In this document: piece by piece, positions 6,700-15,516 of the stretch | Numbering within the stretch: the first letter of the stretch is position 1 | Layout: every line of letters begins with the position of its first letter | From: Puniceicoccales bacterium | GTDB lineage: Bacteria; Verrucomicrobiota; Verrucomicrobiia; Opitutales; LL51 | Assembly: GCA_031257405.1 (NCBI GenBank) | Contig: JAIROS010000028.1 | Location: 1 to 40,881 of the forward strand | Direction: 5' to 3' | DNA: 40,881 bases | Notes under the pieces: model-generated | What the model was told of the DNA's origin: nothing | The model's input: only the letters and a program-made list of their open reading frames with translations | The model's database searches: none | Made by a program: the position numbers and the translations under genes

Positions 6700-8295
6700 A
6701 TGGAGAGGATAATTACCGTCGATGGCCAGGAAATTGCCTATGATCGGGAGGAAACCGTCCTGGAGATTTGTGAAAATAATGGCATAAAAATTCCCCACAT
6801 GTGTTTTCAAAAAAATTTCACGCCTTCGGGACACTGTGGGTTATGTGTGATTGAGCTGTCGAAAAATTCGGCGGAAAGTGATTGGGTTCCCGTTTTAGCC
6901 TGCCTACTGCCCCCCAAAGAAGGCATGGTCCTCCGCACCCATTCCAAGGTCATCGCCGCGGTACGGGAGTTAGCCGGGCAATTGACTCTGCGATCCCATC
7001 CCTGTGACTGCGATTTTTGTGAAAAATTTGGGGACTGCGAGTTGCGGAAAATTTACAATAGGACGGGCTTCGGCTTTACTCGTGCGATCGAAGACGGTAA
7101 GCACCAAAAACCAATTCTATCGCGCATTTCGGAGAGATTTTTACTGGATCGGGAGAAGTGTACGAATTGTGGATTATGCGTGACATTTTTTCGGGAGGAG
7201 CTCGGCGAATATTTTTTACACAGCGTCCTGAAACCCAATGGCCAAGCCCGTTTGGAACTCTATCCGGGCGCATCCTACCGGCCGGAAGGGTATTTGTTGA
7301 ACGCCATCGAGATTTGCCCCTATAACGCGATCGTCGACGCCGAATCTTTAGGTTTACCGCCGCCGTGGCAATTGCGGGTGGTCGACGGCATTTCGACGGA
7401 GAGTAGTCGGGGGAATAACATAAAAATTTTCGTTCAGGGCGACGAAATTTTGTACGTCAAGCCCAGGAAAAATCCCAATGTCGCCGACTATATCCCCGAT
7501 CGTGTGCGCGATATTTTTCGAAATAATGGTAAAAATCGCAGCGACTATCCCCTCCTACACGGCCAAAAAACGGAGATTCGCGAAATTATTTTATTTATTT
7601 TGAGTAAATTGGGCTTTGGGCATCGCTGTGCGATGATTTGTAGCGGCAGTCTTTCGCTGGAAAATATGTTACTCGTGAGCCAATTAGCTGATTTATTGGG
7701 GGCGAAAATTTTTGTAAAAAATCGCCGCCGGGAGCGTGATGGCTGGTTAATTTCGAGAGATGGAAACACTAATATTCGCGGCGCACTCGTCACGCAAGTG
7801 ATCAAAGGGGAAGCGGTGGACGATTTTTCCGAGGTCGAGCAAATGATTTTTGGGCGGCAGATTCAGACGCTAATTGTCTTCGATGAGGATGTTTTGGCTC
7901 TAGGATTTTCCAAAGAAAATTTCGCGAAGGTGGATACGATTACCTTTACTTGCCACGGGAATGAGACGGCGAAAAATAGTCACGTTGTTTTGCCTATTTG
8001 CAGTATTTTTGAGGAGCACGGTCATTTTATTAGTGATAATTTTCTTCTTCAGCGCTTCCATCGGGCGGTTACTCGTGGGACGGAAGCGAAGCCGCTTTGG
8101 CGATGGTTGGCTATGATTGAAAATATTTATTTGGGGAAGTCCACTGCGGAAATCGAATCCCAAAGCATCGAAAGTATTTGGAATTTTATGGAAAAATCCT
8201 TTCCGGAATTTAGGGACATTCGGTTTGCTGAGTTGCCTCCCGTGGGAATATTTTTGGACCATAATCGCTTCAAAAATTATCCCTTCATCGCCTAA
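6700..8295 (+). CDS. nuoG: NuoG-like complex I iron-sulfur protein
   Basis: NuoG is the large iron-sulfur subunit of NADH:quinone oxidoreductase. All N-terminal cluster motifs are present: 2Fe-2S ferredoxin (C-x10-C-x2-C in CFQKNFTPSGHCGLC, then LAC), the His-Cys 4Fe-4S site (HPCDCDFCEKFGDC) and a 4Fe-4S site CTNCGLC with a later CPYNAI. The C-terminal molybdopterin-like part is short, so the whole protein is about 531 residues against the usual 680-900. The ferredoxin domain begins at MERIITVDG, so I take the ATG at 6700 over the upstream ATG at 6631, whose context is duplicated non-coding sequence. No other complex I gene is nearby, so a NuoG-like subunit of another complex (for example HoxU-like) cannot be excluded. 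Confidence 0.82.
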   Translation: MERIITVDGQEIAYDREETVLEICENNGIKIPHMCFQKNFTPSGHCGLCVIELSKNSAESDWVPVLACLLPPKEGMVLRTHSKVIAAVRELAGQLTLRSHPCDCDFCEKFGDCELRKIYNRTGFGFTRAIEDGKHQKPILSRISERFLLDREKCTNCGLCVTFFREELGEYFLHSVLKPNGQARLELYPGASYRPEGYLLNAIEICPYNAIVDAESLGLPPPWQLRVVDGISTESSRGNNIKIFVQGDEILYVKPRKNPNVADYIPDRVRDIFRNNGKNRSDYPLLHGQKTEIREIILFILSKLGFGHRCAMICSGSLSLENMLLVSQLADLLGAKIFVKNRRRERDGWLISRDGNTNIRGALVTQVIKGEAVDDFSEVEQMIFGRQIQTLIVFDEDVLALGFSKENFAKVDTITFTCHGNETAKNSHVVLPICSIFEEHGHFISDNFLLQRFHRAVTRGTEAKPLWRWLAMIENIYLGKSTAEIESQSIESIWNFMEKSFPEFRDIRFAELPPVGIFLDHNRFKNYPFIA

Positions 8296-8413
8296 AAATA
8301 TCTCCAAATTTCTGGAAAATGGGCCGTGTCAAGGAGTTCGTTTTCTACGTGAAATGTTTGTGAAATAATTTATGGGTTGCAAAATGGGAATTCGGTTATT
8401 ATGTGCAGAAAGC

Positions 8414-10867
8414 ATGAAAAAATTAGTTATCGCGGAAAAGCCCAGTGTCGCGCAAGATATCGCCGAGGTGATCGGACATTTTGAAAAAACGGAAAATATT
8501 TTTGAAAATGATGAATTTGTTATCAGTTCTGCGGTCGGCCACATCGTCGAACTTTTTATGCCCGAAGACTTCGATCCCAATCTGAAGCGCTGGACAATCG
8601 ATACACTCCCCATTATCCCCGAAGAATTCCATACGAAACCGATCGCTAAAAATAAAACAAAATTTTCGGAATTGAAAAAACTCATGGGGCGGAAGGACGT
8701 CGATACGATCATCAATGCCTGTGATGCCGGCCGCGAAGGGGAATTAATTTTTACTTATATTTACGAATTGGCGGGGTGTAAGAAGGAGATTCGGCGGCTA
8801 TGGCTATCGTCGATGACGCAGGAGGCCATTCGCGAGGGGTTTCGCCATCTACGTCCGGCCGGTGAGCTGCAGAATTTACAAGCCGCCGCCCGTTGCCGTT
8901 CCGAAGCCGATTGGCTGATTGGCATTAACGGTACGCGTGCGGTTACGGCGAGGATGTTTTCCCATCGTGGGGGTCAGGTGGCGACGATCGGCCGGGTGCA
9001 GACGCCGACGCTGTCGATGTTACTCAAGCGGGAACAGGAAATCCGCCATTTTAAACCCCAGCCCTACGCCCGTATTATCGCCGAATTTTCCATCGCCAAC
9101 GGCCATTACCGGGGGACCTATCAGCGCGCCGATTTTAAAAAAGTGGATGAGAACGATCGGGCGGACCGCATTTTTGACTTGGATTTGGCCGACCAAATTA
9201 TCAGTGCTATTAATGGTATTGGCGGTGCGGTGGTCACGGAAAAAAAGAAAAAAACGAAGCAAAATGCACCCAGGCTTTACGATTTAACGACGCTGCAGCG
9301 GGAAGCCAATGGGAAATACGGGATGCCGGCCGGGATGACGCTTAAAATCGCCCAATCGCTTTACGAAAAACACAAATGCATCACGTACCCGCGGACGGAT
9401 TCCAACGCTTTGCCGGAGGATTACCCCGAGACGTGTAGGGCGATAATGGGGACGTTGGGCGGGGAATTCGAGGAATTTGCGCGGGAAATTTTGGCGCAAA
9501 ATTGGATAGATGGCTCCAATAAAAAAGTTTTCGATAACCGGCAGATCAGCGACCACTTCGCCATTATTCCCACCACAAAATTTACTAAAAATTTAAAAGA
9601 AGAGGAGGGGAAAATTTACGCGATGGTGGTACGGCGTTTTCTAGCGATTTTCTATCCGGCGGCGGAATTCGATGTGACGGCGCGCGTTTCGCGGATCGGC
9701 GATTACGATTTTTTGACGGAGGGTAAAATTTTAACAAAGGCGGGTTGGCTCGAGGTGTACGGGAAATCTCCGGACGAGGGCGAGAGTCCGACGCTCCCGG
9801 CCATTGACCCGGAAAAAGATGGGGATCCGACACGGGCGGCACTGGTAGAGGCGGAGCGGGTGGACGAGTGGACGAAGCCGGCACCGCGTTACACGGAGGC
9901 GTCGCTGCTATCCATGATGGAGACGGCCGGGAAAATGTTGGAGGACGAGGAATTGGCATTGGCGATGAAGGAGCGCGGGCTAGGGACTCCGGCGACGCGG
10001 GCCCAGATCATCGAACACCTCATCGACCTCAATTATATGGAGCGGAATAAGCGGGAATTAATTCCGACGCCAAAAGCGGAGGGGCTATTTGAGTATCTCG
10101 ACGTGGTTGATATCCAGGCGCTATCGAGTCCTATGATGACCGGCGAATGGGAGTACAAGTTACGGCAGATGGAGCAGGGGCAGTTAGATCGGCCGGCGTT
10201 TATGGAGGGAATAAGGGAATTGACGCGGGAAATTGTGAATAAAATTAAAAATTTTGATGAAAAAAATCAGCCGCCGAAGCCATCCCCTTTAGTATCGCCG
10301 ACGGACGGTTTACCGATGTGGGAATATTTATGGAATTACCGGTCACAGGACGGGAAAATTTCGCTTCCGAAGACATTTTCTGGGCGGCGCATGTTAGAGA
10401 GTGAGTGGGAAATTTTTCTGAAGGAGCGGGAAGTGGGGCCCATTGAGGGTTTTCGATCGAAGGTGGGGAAGATGTACACGGCGAAGCTGATTTTGGATGA
10501 GAACAACGAGGTAAAATTATCGTTTAGCGGCAGTCGTGACGCGGAACCGGAGGATGAATTGACGCTCGAGAAATTGCGGACTTACCCTTGTGTGGAGAAG
10601 TGTTGTTGCTGTGGTGCCAATGTTTACGCCACTGAAAATGCCTATATTTGCGAAAATTTTGTCAATGGGAAAAAATGTTCTTTACGCCTCGGCCGGCGGA
10701 TTTTGGAGCGGCGCATCGACGAAATTCAGGCTAAAAAATTGCTTTCCGAGGGTAAAAGTGATCTGCTGGAGGGCTTTTGTTCTAAGCGCACGGGGCGGAT
10801 TTTTTCTGCTTTTTTGACTCTAAATGGCGAAGGAAAGGTCGGTTTCGAATTTGTTCCGCGGAAGTAA
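8414..10867 (+). CDS. topB: DNA topoisomerase III-type (type IA)
   Basis: Type IA topoisomerases relax or decatenate DNA by a single-strand passage mechanism. The Toprim domain begins at once (KLVIAEKPSVAQDIAEVIG) and has DAGREGELI for metal binding. The active-site tyrosine is in CITYPRTDSNALP (around residue 325), and GRVQTPTLSML and MKERGLGTPATRA are also conserved. Two C-terminal Topo-C repeats follow, one with a cysteine cluster (CVEKCCCCGANVY and CENFVNGKKC) that could bind zinc. Length (about 817 aa) is larger than E. coli TopB because of this tail. I choose ATG 8414 because the family starts there; the extra 14 residues from 8372 look unrelated. Confidence 0.95.
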   Translation: MKKLVIAEKPSVAQDIAEVIGHFEKTENIFENDEFVISSAVGHIVELFMPEDFDPNLKRWTIDTLPIIPEEFHTKPIAKNKTKFSELKKLMGRKDVDTIINACDAGREGELIFTYIYELAGCKKEIRRLWLSSMTQEAIREGFRHLRPAGELQNLQAAARCRSEADWLIGINGTRAVTARMFSHRGGQVATIGRVQTPTLSMLLKREQEIRHFKPQPYARIIAEFSIANGHYRGTYQRADFKKVDENDRADRIFDLDLADQIISAINGIGGAVVTEKKKKTKQNAPRLYDLTTLQREANGKYGMPAGMTLKIAQSLYEKHKCITYPRTDSNALPEDYPETCRAIMGTLGGEFEEFAREILAQNWIDGSNKKVFDNRQISDHFAIIPTTKFTKNLKEEEGKIYAMVVRRFLAIFYPAAEFDVTARVSRIGDYDFLTEGKILTKAGWLEVYGKSPDEGESPTLPAIDPEKDGDPTRAALVEAERVDEWTKPAPRYTEASLLSMMETAGKMLEDEELALAMKERGLGTPATRAQIIEHLIDLNYMERNKRELIPTPKAEGLFEYLDVVDIQALSSPMMTGEWEYKLRQMEQGQLDRPAFMEGIRELTREIVNKIKNFDEKNQPPKPSPLVSPTDGLPMWEYLWNYRSQDGKISLPKTFSGRRMLESEWEIFLKEREVGPIEGFRSKVGKMYTAKLILDENNEVKLSFSGSRDAEPEDELTLEKLRTYPCVEKCCCCGANVYATENAYICENFVNGKKCSLRLGRRILERRIDEIQAKKLLSEGKSDLLEGFCSKRTGRIFSAFLTLNGEGKVGFEFVPRK

Positions 10868-10958
10868 TTGGGGTATAAAATTTTGGCTAATTTTTTTGTA
10901 AAATTACGGACCCCAAAAAATCATTGCCGAAGCCGTAGAATTTGATAGGTTTAGCGCC
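10868..10958 (+). other. topB-malQ spacer with inverted repeat
   Basis: TTGGGGT (10868-10874) and ACCCCAA (10910-10916) can pair around an AT-rich loop of 35 bases. There is no T-tail on the plus strand, so it is not a textbook terminator. It could be an RNA structure in the leader of the GH77 gene. Confidence 0.3.
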
Positions 10959-12470
10959 GTGGATTGGGATGGTTCGCGCTATGTCGACGATCGTTGCACG
11001 CTATTTCAGCGGGAAAGCGGAGTTTTGCTGGATATTCCCTCTTTACCAGGAGATTACGGCATCGGCGAGATCGGTCCCCATGCGCTGAAATTTTTACGTT
11101 TACTCAGGGATACGGGGCAGACGCTGTGGAATATCGTTTCTCTGCGCACCTCCGAACCGGAACGCCTATTTGCGGGGACTTCCTACGGTTGGAATGCGGC
11201 GCTTATTTCCTTTGACTGGCTCTGCGACGACGGCCTCCTCGCTCCCGAAATATTAGCCCATTTCAAGGAAAAATTAGAGCCCATAAATCATGACCGCGCC
11301 GCCGTTATCGCGCTGCGCCTGCAGGTACTCGAGGAAGTCGCCAAAAATTTCGATAAGAGGGCATCGGCCGAATTGCTGTCCGCATTCCTAAAATTCCGGA
11401 AATATAATCACCTGTGGTTGGATAAATTTTCTCTATTCCAAGCGTTGGGGGAGGAATTTGGGGGGCAGCCGTGGTATCGGTGGCCCGACCGCCTGCGTTC
11501 CTTCGATCGCCTGGCCGTCGAAATGGCGAAAAAACAGTTATGCGATAAAATTTATCGTAAAAATATTCTGCAATTTTTACTCGCACGCCACTGGGAAAGG
11601 GTCCGCAGCGAAGCCAATTACTTCGGTATCCGCATCATTTTATCCATTCCCGTGTACGTGGCCCACGATAGTTACGAGGTTTGGGCCAACCAGTCTTTGT
11701 TTTTCGTCGACGGCGAAGGCGCGATGACCGCGACCGGCGGGATCCGTCCCAGTCCCATTATGCCCGGTGGAAAATTGTTTTGTGGGCCGCAGTACCGTTG
11801 GAATCGCGTTAAGGCGGAGCAGTATAAATTTTGGGTCAATCGTTTTCGGCGGGAACTGCAGGTGGTCAATATCGTTTGTCTGGAGCACTTTCACGCGCTA
11901 TTTGAGTGCGACGAATTCCCCGCGGATAATCCGGAAATTGCTCTGGAAAGTGGGCATTTAGTTCCCACGGGCGACCGCGGTTTACTGGACAGGGTCCGCG
12001 AAATACTGAGGACGCAAAATATTATAGCCGGCGATGTTTTTGGGAGTAATTTGAAGATGGAGCGTACAATTCGCCAATTGGAGATGGCGAGTGCGGTCGT
12101 TATGCCCTTTTGTTTTTCGCGGGAGAAGGCGGCGACCCAGGTTTTCCCCAAGGATTACACGCAGCGCCACATTGCCTACACGAGTAATTATTTTAGCGAT
12201 TCGCTTTTGCAGTGGCTACAGAAATTTTCCGAGCGACTTTCTACGGAATCGCGCAGTGAGTTGCAGCGGTGTTTTGGTACGGATTTGAATCGTGTGAACC
12301 GCAATGCGTTGCAGCATTTACGTGAGAGTGGGGCTGGGGCGGTGGTGACGACGTTGCCGGATATTTTGGAATTGGCGCAGTGTTGTGGAGAATTTTTGCT
12401 ATGGCGTTTGGATTGGGAGTGGATTGATGACGTGGCTAAGACGCGTTTATTGCAATTATCGCAGCGGTGA
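10959..12470 (+). CDS. malQ: GH77 (4-alpha-glucanotransferase) homologue, catalytic residues lost
   Basis: Overall this is the MalQ/amylomaltase fold: SGVLLDIPSLPGDYGIGEIG near the start, PVYVAHDSYEVWAN, GPQYRWNRVKAEQYKFWVNRF in the middle, about 500 residues. MalQ normally transfers maltodextrin chains between glucans. Here the nucleophile motif RIDHFRG reads CLEHFHA (Asp to Glu), the acid/base motif AEDLG reads AGDVFG (Glu to Gly), and THDND reads TSNYFSD. The substrate-site PYQS region is also replaced (AGTSYGWN). It is therefore probably an inactive pseudoenzyme or has a changed function. The frame is intact, so it is not a simple pseudogene. The GTG start at 10959 is the best available. 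Its last 100 bp are duplicated downstream. Confidence 0.85.
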   Translation: MDWDGSRYVDDRCTLFQRESGVLLDIPSLPGDYGIGEIGPHALKFLRLLRDTGQTLWNIVSLRTSEPERLFAGTSYGWNAALISFDWLCDDGLLAPEILAHFKEKLEPINHDRAAVIALRLQVLEEVAKNFDKRASAELLSAFLKFRKYNHLWLDKFSLFQALGEEFGGQPWYRWPDRLRSFDRLAVEMAKKQLCDKIYRKNILQFLLARHWERVRSEANYFGIRIILSIPVYVAHDSYEVWANQSLFFVDGEGAMTATGGIRPSPIMPGGKLFCGPQYRWNRVKAEQYKFWVNRFRRELQVVNIVCLEHFHALFECDEFPADNPEIALESGHLVPTGDRGLLDRVREILRTQNIIAGDVFGSNLKMERTIRQLEMASAVVMPFCFSREKAATQVFPKDYTQRHIAYTSNYFSDSLLQWLQKFSERLSTESRSELQRCFGTDLNRVNRNALQHLRESGAGAVVTTLPDILELAQCCGEFLLWRLDWEWIDDVAKTRLLQLSQR

Positions 12471-12671
12471 ATGGTTTGGGAAAAGGGGCATGGTTGTTTT
12501 TATTTTGTAAAATTTTTTCGTTAATTGGCGCAGTGTTGTGGAGAATTTTTGCTATGGCGTTTGGATTGGGAGCGAATTGATGACGTGGCTAAGACGCGTT
12601 TATTGCAATTGTCGCAGCGGTGAATGATTTGGAAAAAGGGGCATGGTTGTTTTTATTTTGTAAAATTTTTA
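12371..12671 (+). repeat. 153-bp tandem duplication of the malQ 3' end
   Basis: Copy 1 (12371-12517) covers the last 33 codons of the GH77 gene, the stop codon and about 47 bp beyond. Copy 2 (12524-12671) follows directly and differs at a handful of bases (TGGATT/CGAATT, ATTATC/ATTGTC, GGTTTGGG/GATTTGGA). Copy 2 has no start and appears untranslated. The offset is exactly 153 bp. Confidence 0.95.
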
Positions 12672-12734
12672 ATTTTTTTTTAATTTTGTTCCCCGCGGGG
12701 CTGTAATATTTTTTTATTTTATTGAACTATTGGT

Positions 12735-13748
12735 TCACAGGCTTAGGCAATTCCCCGTAGCGACGAAGTGGCCGGAGATTTTATGGGCTTGCAACAGGCA
12801 ATTTTGTAGCGATTTTTTTTGCAATTTAGCGAGCAAATATCCGGCGTTGAAGTGGTCCCCGGCGCCCGTAATTGTTTTGGGATGTTCCACGAAAAATCCT
12901 TCGACGAAAGCCGTTTCTGCGTTATTTGCTGCGGTACAGCGGGCTGCGTCGTGTATAAAAACTTCGTCGATGGAGGTGCGATTTTGGATGGAAGCGCAGA
13001 GCTCCCGCAGGGATTCCGTCGATCTGCTCTGAGGAAAACGATATCGCAGCAATCGCGCGATCTGTTCCGCCTCCTTTAAATTAAGTCCCAAAATTGTAAA
13101 ACATTTTTGCGCATAACGTCTCAGCCGCGGGATAAGACTCAGGATATCTTCCGGGGATCGTTTTTCCGGATCGGCGAGGTCAAAAAAAGCAATTTTTCGG
13201 CGATCGGTCTCCAACTTTTCCCAGAAAAAATCCAGAATCTCATTCATATGGATAATCATGGTCCAATTTGTCAAGCAAAATGCGTCGCAGGCGAAGATAT
13301 TTTTAGCATTTTTTTGGATAGGTTCCGCAATATTTTGGGGCGTTATATTGTCGAGGGCGTGCGTTATGCCCAGGAGCAATTTCCCGTCCTCGAATTCGAT
13401 GGCGTGGGTAATGCCCGGTTGGCCGATGGAAATGGGATGAATTTTGGGGGAGAGGTCCTGAAAAATGGGATCGATGGGTTGTCCAAGGGCGCCCAAAAGT
13501 GCGATGTCGACGCCGTAAAAGGCAAGTGTTTGCGCCAAAATTGGGCCATTCCCGCCGATACGCCGCTCGATCGGAAATAACTCGATATTCGTACTTTTCC
13601 CGGACGCGTTGGCAATGCGTTCCGCGAATTGTTGAATTTTTTCGATTTTTTGGAAATGATTTCCTGGCCCAAAGCGCCGATCTATGGCAAGCAAAATGTG
13701 ATCAATAAATCCATCAAACCCAACAAAAATTGAAAAATTTTTTTCCAT
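12735..13748 (-). CDS. PfkB/ribokinase-family carbohydrate kinase
   Basis: This 337-residue protein is a sugar or nucleoside kinase of the ribokinase family. The N-terminal part has FVGFDGFIDH and RRIGGNGPILAQTLAFYG, the substrate side with the GG motif. The C-terminal signature TITGAGDHFNAGYLLA contains the catalytic-base aspartate and the anion hole. The substrate cannot be told from sequence; adenosine, fructose or similar would all fit. It converges on the malQ duplication and lies downstream of comF on the minus strand with a 47-bp spacer. Confidence 0.88.
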   Translation of the reverse strand: MEKNFSIFVGFDGFIDHILLAIDRRFGPGNHFQKIEKIQQFAERIANASGKSTNIELFPIERRIGGNGPILAQTLAFYGVDIALLGALGQPIDPIFQDLSPKIHPISIGQPGITHAIEFEDGKLLLGITHALDNITPQNIAEPIQKNAKNIFACDAFCLTNWTMIIHMNEILDFFWEKLETDRRKIAFFDLADPEKRSPEDILSLIPRLRRYAQKCFTILGLNLKEAEQIARLLRYRFPQSRSTESLRELCASIQNRTSIDEVFIHDAARCTAANNAETAFVEGFFVEHPKTITGAGDHFNAGYLLAKLQKKSLQNCLLQAHKISGHFVATGNCLSL

Positions 13749-13795
13749 AAATTTAATCCATAAATATTATAAAAAAAAGTAAATTGCACAAGAAA

Positions 13796-14533
13796 TTAAT
13801 CCCGGGAAACTTGGGCAAATGTCGCCGCATAAATGTTCAAAAATCCATGCTTTTTTAGGACGCTGCAGCACTCATTGATCGTCGATCCCGTCGTGAGCAC
13901 GTCGTCGAAAACGATTAATCGCGTGTCCAAAGGGATTTTTATTTTGGGGTTAATCGAAAAAGCCTTTTGCATATTGCTGCGGCGTTCCGTGGCCCGCAAT
14001 CCGACTTGCGGCCGCGTATGGCGAGTGCGTTTCAGTAAATGTAAAACTTTTGAATCGATGGGGAGTTTTGCGAGATGCCGGACAAGTAATTCGCTCTGAT
14101 TATATTCCCGGAAAAATTTTCGGCGCCAGTGCAAAGGAACCGGAACAAAAATACTATCGCCTATAAAAGCCATAAAATGAGCATTTTTTTGAATTATTTT
14201 ACACAAATCGCGGACAAGGTAATCGCCATTTTTGTACTTGAATTGGTGGACGAGATGCCGCGTGACGTAGCTCAGACGCACCGCCGACCGAAGCGATTTG
14301 AAACAAAATTCCTGCCCTAAACAGCGGGGACAAAATTTACTCCCATCGGAACAATCTGCACCAAAATCGTAGCCGCACCTTTGGCATAAATTAACGCTCG
14401 GGAAAATAATTTTTTTTGCACAGGAATCGCAGAGATAGCGGTAATTCGAGGAGGACAAATGCTGCTGGCAGACGCAGCAATGGCGCGGGAAAATGAAATC
14501 TAAAAAAACTGAAGACAATTTTTCCACAAACAT
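13796..14533 (-). CDS. comF: ComF-family phosphoribosyltransferase-like protein
   Basis: ComF proteins join an N-terminal zinc-ribbon to a phosphoribosyltransferase fold and are linked to DNA uptake or DNA repair. Cysteine pairs CCVCQQ, CDSCAKK, CQRCG and CPRC (residues 19-75) supply the zinc-ribbon. The PRPP-binding loop is FDDVLTTGSTI near residue 210. Length (245 aa) is standard. The start MFVEKLSSVFLDFIFPRHCCVC is typical of the family. It sits between a glycosyltransferase gene and the PfkB kinase gene on the same strand. Confidence 0.92.
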   Translation of the reverse strand: MFVEKLSSVFLDFIFPRHCCVCQQHLSSSNYRYLCDSCAKKIIFPSVNLCQRCGYDFGADCSDGSKFCPRCLGQEFCFKSLRSAVRLSYVTRHLVHQFKYKNGDYLVRDLCKIIQKNAHFMAFIGDSIFVPVPLHWRRKFFREYNQSELLVRHLAKLPIDSKVLHLLKRTRHTRPQVGLRATERRSNMQKAFSINPKIKIPLDTRLIVFDDVLTTGSTINECCSVLKKHGFLNIYAATFAQVSRD

Positions 14534-14571
14534 AGGCCCGGAATGTTAAAAAATAATAGGCCCTTTGCGCG

Positions 14572-15411
14572 CTAAATTTTCTTCAAAATGGCGTCAAATT
14601 TCGCCTCTTCCGGATCCTTAGCAGAAGAGTCCTCCAAGCGATTATTTTCGTAAAGCCGCGTGCACTCGTAAAGCCGAAAAAAACTGGCCGCTAAAGCGAG
14701 ATAAAGCCCGCGGAATCCGTCCAGAAATCCCAGTTTAGCAATGTATCGGTTAAAAAAACATGAAAATGTTTTTAAAAAAATAGCAAATCCCGAAATCTTC
14801 TCCCCCCGATGGTCGTTGACGAAAAATTCGGAGTAAACCAAAAGACGCTCAATTTGTTCCCGTAGGGAGCCGTAGGAATAGTGGAGCAAGTTGCCCTCGA
14901 GGAGTAAAATTTCGCCCTCGACCTGCAAGCGCTCGTGAATCCTACGCCCCTCCCAATTGCCCTTGTTTTTACGAAATAAGCGAATGCTAATGTCCGGGAA
15001 TAATCCGCCGTGCGTAACGCTTCTCCCTAAAAAATAAGTCAGGCGGGCGCAGGACGCACCGTTGTAATGGGCGTCGTCTTTGGCGATAAAATTCATAATG
15101 GACAGTTTGAGTTCCTCCGAAATGATTTCGTCCGCGTCGATGGAGAGGACCCAGGGCATCGTAGCCTGCTGTTTGGCGAAATTTCTTTGCTCCTTAAACC
15201 CTTGCCAAGGGTGGTCGATTACCTGCGCGCCGAAGTAAGAGGCGATGGCGGCAGTGCGATCGGTGCAGTCATTGGTCACGACGACGATTTCCCCGGCCCA
15301 CCGATAAATATGATCCAAACAACGGGCAATACACCGCTCTGCATTTCTAGCAATAATAACAACGCTAACCGGCAATTTATTGTCCATGCAATCTACAGAG
15401 CCACTAAACAT
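14572..15411 (-). CDS. family 2 glycosyltransferase, LPS-core (WaaE/KdtX) type
   Basis: This GT2 enzyme probably adds a sugar to the lipopolysaccharide core at the cytoplasmic face of the inner membrane. The GT-A fold is clear: PVSVVIIARNAERCIARCLD, then VVVTNDCTDRTA, and the metal-binding SIDADE (around residue 100). HPWQGFKEQRNFAKQQA is characteristic of the WaaE/KdtX group. Two short C-terminal hydrophobic stretches could associate with membrane. An AAGGAG lies 12 bp before the ATG at 15411; a five-codon ATG...TAG frame overlaps that start. An in-frame ATG at 15387 is a possible alternative. Confidence 0.88.
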   Translation of the reverse strand: MFSGSVDCMDNKLPVSVVIIARNAERCIARCLDHIYRWAGEIVVVTNDCTDRTAAIASYFGAQVIDHPWQGFKEQRNFAKQQATMPWVLSIDADEIISEELKLSIMNFIAKDDAHYNGASCARLTYFLGRSVTHGGLFPDISIRLFRKNKGNWEGRRIHERLQVEGEILLLEGNLLHYSYGSLREQIERLLVYSEFFVNDHRGEKISGFAIFLKTFSCFFNRYIAKLGFLDGFRGLYLALAASFFRLYECTRLYENNRLEDSSAKDPEEAKFDAILKKI

Positions 15412-15466
15412 AATTCATTTATTCTCCTTTCGGGTAGAAATTGCAAATAAAAGATTGCAAAAATAA

Positions 15467-15472
15467 TTGACA
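15467..15472 (+). promoter_or_regulatory. possible -35 element (TTGACA) upstream of greA
   Basis: An exact TTGACA lies 45 bp before the greA start. No convincing TATAAT-like -10 sits at the expected spacing, so this is only a weak promoter candidate. Confidence 0.25.
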
Positions 15473-15516
15473 AGGTTTTTTGTTATTAGAGAACAGAGTA
15501 GGGTATTGTAACGAAA

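Noticed and set aside
9585-9959. Minus-strand open frame of 124 codons within topB
   Set aside because: Pro/Ser/Arg-rich shadow of a strong coding gene with intact domains; no family resemblance.
5562-12671. Insertion sequence or transposon as the cause of the direct repeats
   Set aside because: No transposase, no terminal inverted repeats, and each repeat is a copy of its own neighbouring gene segment instead of a shared element.
12671-12734. CCCCGCGGGG followed by T-rich sequence as a terminator
   Set aside because: The GC core is a self-complementary 10-mer that leaves almost no loop, and the T-run starts several bases late; not convincing on either strand.
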